A stretch of DNA of 64,000 nt, taken from Macrosoma leucophasiata. Taxonomy: Eukaryota; Arthropoda; Insecta; Lepidoptera; Hedylidae. Below are positions 61,560 through 64,000 of the stretch, one piece after another; positions within the stretch are counted from its first letter, which is position 1, and each line of letters begins with the position of its first letter. The position numbers were made by a program, and so were the translations under genes. The stretch is taken from NCBI GenBank assembly GCA_036365455.1, contig JAWQUS010000002.1:3162001-3226000 (forward strand), written 5' to 3'. Under the pieces are notes generated by a model. That model worked only from the letters and a program-made list of their open reading frames with translations, searched no databases and was not told the origin of the DNA.

Positions 61560-61765
61560 TATCGGTTGCCTAACTATTATGGTTGGCAATAGATGGCGCT
61601 ACTGCTACCATAAAGCAAGGCAATAAATGTGAAGGAAAGATTTGACAAATCGGGCAGGACTTCAGTAGCTCAATTGGAAGAGCGGCTGGACTAGATTCCT
61701 AGTAGACCGCGAGTTCGAGTCTCGCCTGAAGTCAAATTTTTCTTTCCATTTTTCTTTAAAATAAA
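61560..61765 (+). repeat. tRNA-Tyr-like repeat, copy 4
   Basis: The unit at 61,659-61,733 reads ACTTCAGTAGCTCAATTGGA, AGAGCGGCTGGACTAGATTC, and GCGAGTTCGAGTCTCGCC. The left flank GGCAATAGATGGCGCTACTG, CTACCATAAAGCAAGGCAAT is shared with copies near 0.2 and 26.4 kb. Confidence 0.7.
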
Positions 61766-62084
61766 ATAAATCTAAAATAGTCCGAGAGTATGGATACTGT
61801 TCATTTAACTATTTTTAGATAATCATTAAAAAAAAGTCGTAATTAATCCGTCAAAAATAATTAATTTGTGATATATTACATTATACCTTCTCTTATCTTT
61901 AGGCTATCCTCAGACCTATACAGTAAATTAACTTCCAAAAATAGTAAATGCCAATGGAAACGATAAAACGAAAGATAAATATAAAAAAGTTATGCATTTC
62001 AGGTTTTTCAGACTAACAAAAACAGAAATTTATGATGTTGAATCTTACCTTTTGACAGTTTTCTTGTTAACAGTGACCACAAAT

Positions 62085-62150
62085 CAACATCATCATCATC
62101 ACTCCAGCCCAAAGACGTCCACTGTTGGACAAAGCCTTTCCAAAGACGCT
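62085..62150 (-). repeat. RTE-type LINE 3' end with GAT tail
   Basis: CAACATCATCATCATCACTC, AGCCCAAAGACGTCCACTGT and TGGACAAAGCCTTTCC are the reversed ORF end and tail. Confidence 0.75.
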
Positions 62151-62203
62151 CACAACAGTATTGTGTTATTATGGGAGAACCGAAATCGGAAATCAACTTT
62201 AGG

Positions 62204-62445
62204 TATAGGTCGCGCCACGTAAAAAGGACGCTGGCGGTCAAGCTGCGCGTCATGTGTTTTAATTTCATTTAATGTTATTCTATGTAATATAGTTTTCAAT
62301 CTGCCTACCAATACACGAAACCGCAAGCGAAAGCTAGATCAAAAATAAACCAATAGGGCTAGTACTTTCGTGCGCGAGTGTACCGATGCGCGAACACATC
62401 CCTTCTACTTTCTTCCAGCGTTCTTTTTACGTGGCGCGACCTATA
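62204..62445. mobile_element. MITE-3 copy 2
   Basis: The ends TATAGGTCGCGCCACGTAAA and TTTTTACGTGGCGCGACCTA (then TA) are perfect inverted repeats over 21 bases and near-perfect over 31. The right 160 bp are almost identical to 17,190-17,351, while the left interior differs (CATGTGTTTTAATTTCATTT against the other copy's GATTTATCGATC). Confidence 0.93.
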
Positions 62446-62629
62446 TTTCGGATTTCAACATACGATGTAATTAACAGTCTTTCTGATAAAAATTCAGTTC
62501 GTAATGATTCAAACAATAATTTAAATAAAATTTCAAAGAAACCAGAGTTAACGTCACGTCGTTTTGTTCAAAATCAATCTCATTTTGTTGACAACAAAAC
62601 TTGTATTTGCTGTCAACAAACTCAACAGA

Positions 62630-62805
62630 ATGGGAGAATATGCCATAATCGCCACGCTTGGCTGGCGGATTAGCGATCTCAGTGGCGATAATTTTATCGC
62701 GGGACTCTGCCGTAATGGTTTGACCGCCATTATTTCTTGGACTGCACTGCAGTAGCGGTAGAATTCTCCTCCAGAAGGGCGATGGGGGCGTCACACTCGT
62801 CACGT
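62630..62805 (+). repeat. Interspersed repeat R9 copy
   Basis: GCCATAATCGCCACGCTTGG, GTGGCGATAATTTTATCGCG, GGTTTGACCGCCATTATTTC and GTAGAATTCTCCTCCAGAAG match 52,170-52,400. Confidence 0.72.
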
Positions 62806-62867
62806 CCCTACGCCTTCAACTTCCACAACTCAATCCCTACTTCCCTACTATTATATATTATTTATAT

Positions 62868-63052
62868 ATTAATATTATAAATGCGAAAGTAACTCTGTCA
62901 GTCTGTCTGTTATCTTTTCACGTCCAAACGACTGAACCGATTTTAATGAAATTTGGTACAGAGATAGAGCTGACTTTGAGAAAGAACATCGGCTACTTAG
63001 TTCTGTATAAAACGACACCCACGCGTGCAAAGCCGCGGGTAACAGCTAGTGA
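62868..63052 (+). repeat. Interspersed repeat R5 copy
   Basis: ATTAATATTATAAATGCGAA, CACGTCCAAACGACTGAACC, GAAATTTGGTACAGAGATAG and AAAGCCGCGGGTAACAGCTA(GT). This is the most complete copy. Confidence 0.8.
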
Positions 63053-63350
63053 CTTAATAAATTAAGAAATTAACACTTGTATCGTAACAGCGTATTATGA
63101 AATACAAAAAAAAAACTTATTCACACCACTCCAACATCTCGATAATGGAATAAAAAGCGGTAGTCGCTTGATTAATGTGAGTTGCTATTGTCTGGGGACA
63201 CATAATGTGGATTTATGTCGTTATGTCGGGCTGTGTTTTACTTGGATCTGTAATTTCTATTTCGTTTTGGAAGGCGTTTAAAGATGGTACTATGAAATAA
63301 AATACTTTATTAAATACCAGCTCTCTCGACGAATTTTGTATCGCCTAATA

Positions 63351-63642
63351 GATTTTTTTTTTTTTATGTAATGGAAGTGGTAAACAAGCATGCAGTTCAC
63401 ATTGATGTTAAGTGATGACTGCAGCCTATAGACACCCACACAAAGACCAAGGTCAAAATGCAGATGCGTTACCACTCCTGAGGCCTAAGGTCTTATGCCT
63501 CTGTGCCGGAAATTACAGGGCCGTACATTACCACCTGACCGGAACACGATAGTGTTGAACACTACCATTTAGCGGCAAGTATATTAGGTAATGCGGTGGT
63601 GCCTACGCCCGCGAGCTCCGTCACTGGAGCTCTACCACCAGT
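63351..63642 (-). repeat. SINE-A copy, young subfamily
   Basis: T13 then ATGTAATGGAAGTGGTAAAC to GGAGCTCTACCACCAGT. It is almost identical to 20,474-20,762. Confidence 0.93.
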
Positions 63643-64000
63643 GAAAATTAAAGTAGAGATACTAATAATACTGCTATTAGGAAATAGGGATTTCTGGTAG
63701 AAGGCTGGATATTGGGAGTTATATTTATTCCTTATTTTTTTATAATTTTTTTTTAATGCATTGTCTAAATGTAGAAAAAAACTGTTGGATAATCATTCTT
63801 ACCGTTTTGGGATATAAAAAATGGACTATAACCGATTCTCATACCTACTAAATATACACACAAAGTTTCATAATAATCGGTAAAGCCGTTTCAGAGGAGT
63901 ATTGTTACAAACACTGTGACACGAAAATATAAATATATATATAATATTTATATATAGGAAAATTAGTGTTTTAATGCAGATATTATTACCCATACAACGG
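63643..64000. other. AT-rich end of window
   Basis: No gene is recognised. ACCGATTCTCATACCTACTA and GATAATCGGTAAAGCCGTTT with ATATAAATATATATATAA resemble a common repeat 3' part also hinted at near 18.9 kb. Confidence 0.4.

Overview
The window looks like repeat-laden nuclear DNA of a moth or butterfly (Lepidoptera). It is AT-rich and intron-rich. It is filled with short interspersed elements, LINE 3' ends with GAT, ATT, AAATA or GATAA tails, mariner copies and MITEs of the types that crowd lepidopteran introns. No bacterial, plastid or mitochondrial genes are present, and the species cannot be told from the sequence alone.

One host gene is clear. Six plus-strand exons between 21,874 and 35,470 join in phase with canonical splice sites and encode the C-terminal ~290 residues of a Na+/Ca2+ exchanger (Calx/NCX family). 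They cover the end of the large cytosolic loop, the last membrane segments with the alpha-2 repeat, and the stop codon. The upstream exons (N-terminal membrane half, Calx-beta domains) were not found and probably lie to the left of the window or are too short or diverged to recognise here. Introns are 426, 1608, 7965, 742 and 1972 bases and consist largely of transposon debris, some of it within tens of bases of the splice sites.

Layout: 0-9.9 kb holds SINEs, AT microsatellites, two inverted mariner copies and a hAT-like element nested in a MITE. 9.9-13.5 kb is an almost intact CR1/jockey-type LINE broken by one missing base. 13.7-21.8 kb holds LINE ends, a 5-unit tandem repeat, tRNA-like units (two back to back) and a TIR element. 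21.9-35.5 kb is Calx. 35.5-44.6 kb is comparatively repeat-poor, AT-rich DNA without recognisable genes. 44.6-54.2 kb holds more SINEs and MITEs, including a Harbinger-like element. 56.2-59.2 kb is a second LINE that has lost its reverse-transcriptase core and carries a SINE inside its ORF. The remainder is SINEs and small elements.

Short-element families named here: SINE-A (about 290 bp, A-tailed, more than 20 copies or pieces); SINE-B (314 bp, tRNA-derived head); SINE-C (about 205 bp, tRNA-derived head); SINE-5S (about 350 bp, head derived from 5S rRNA, ATT tail); and a repeat carrying a whole tRNA-like cloverleaf. Strands for SINEs are given in the promoter-to-tail direction. The most notable observations are the 5S-derived SINE, perfect target-site duplications that resolve three nested insertions, a head-to-head tRNA-like palindrome, and several very regular hairpins.
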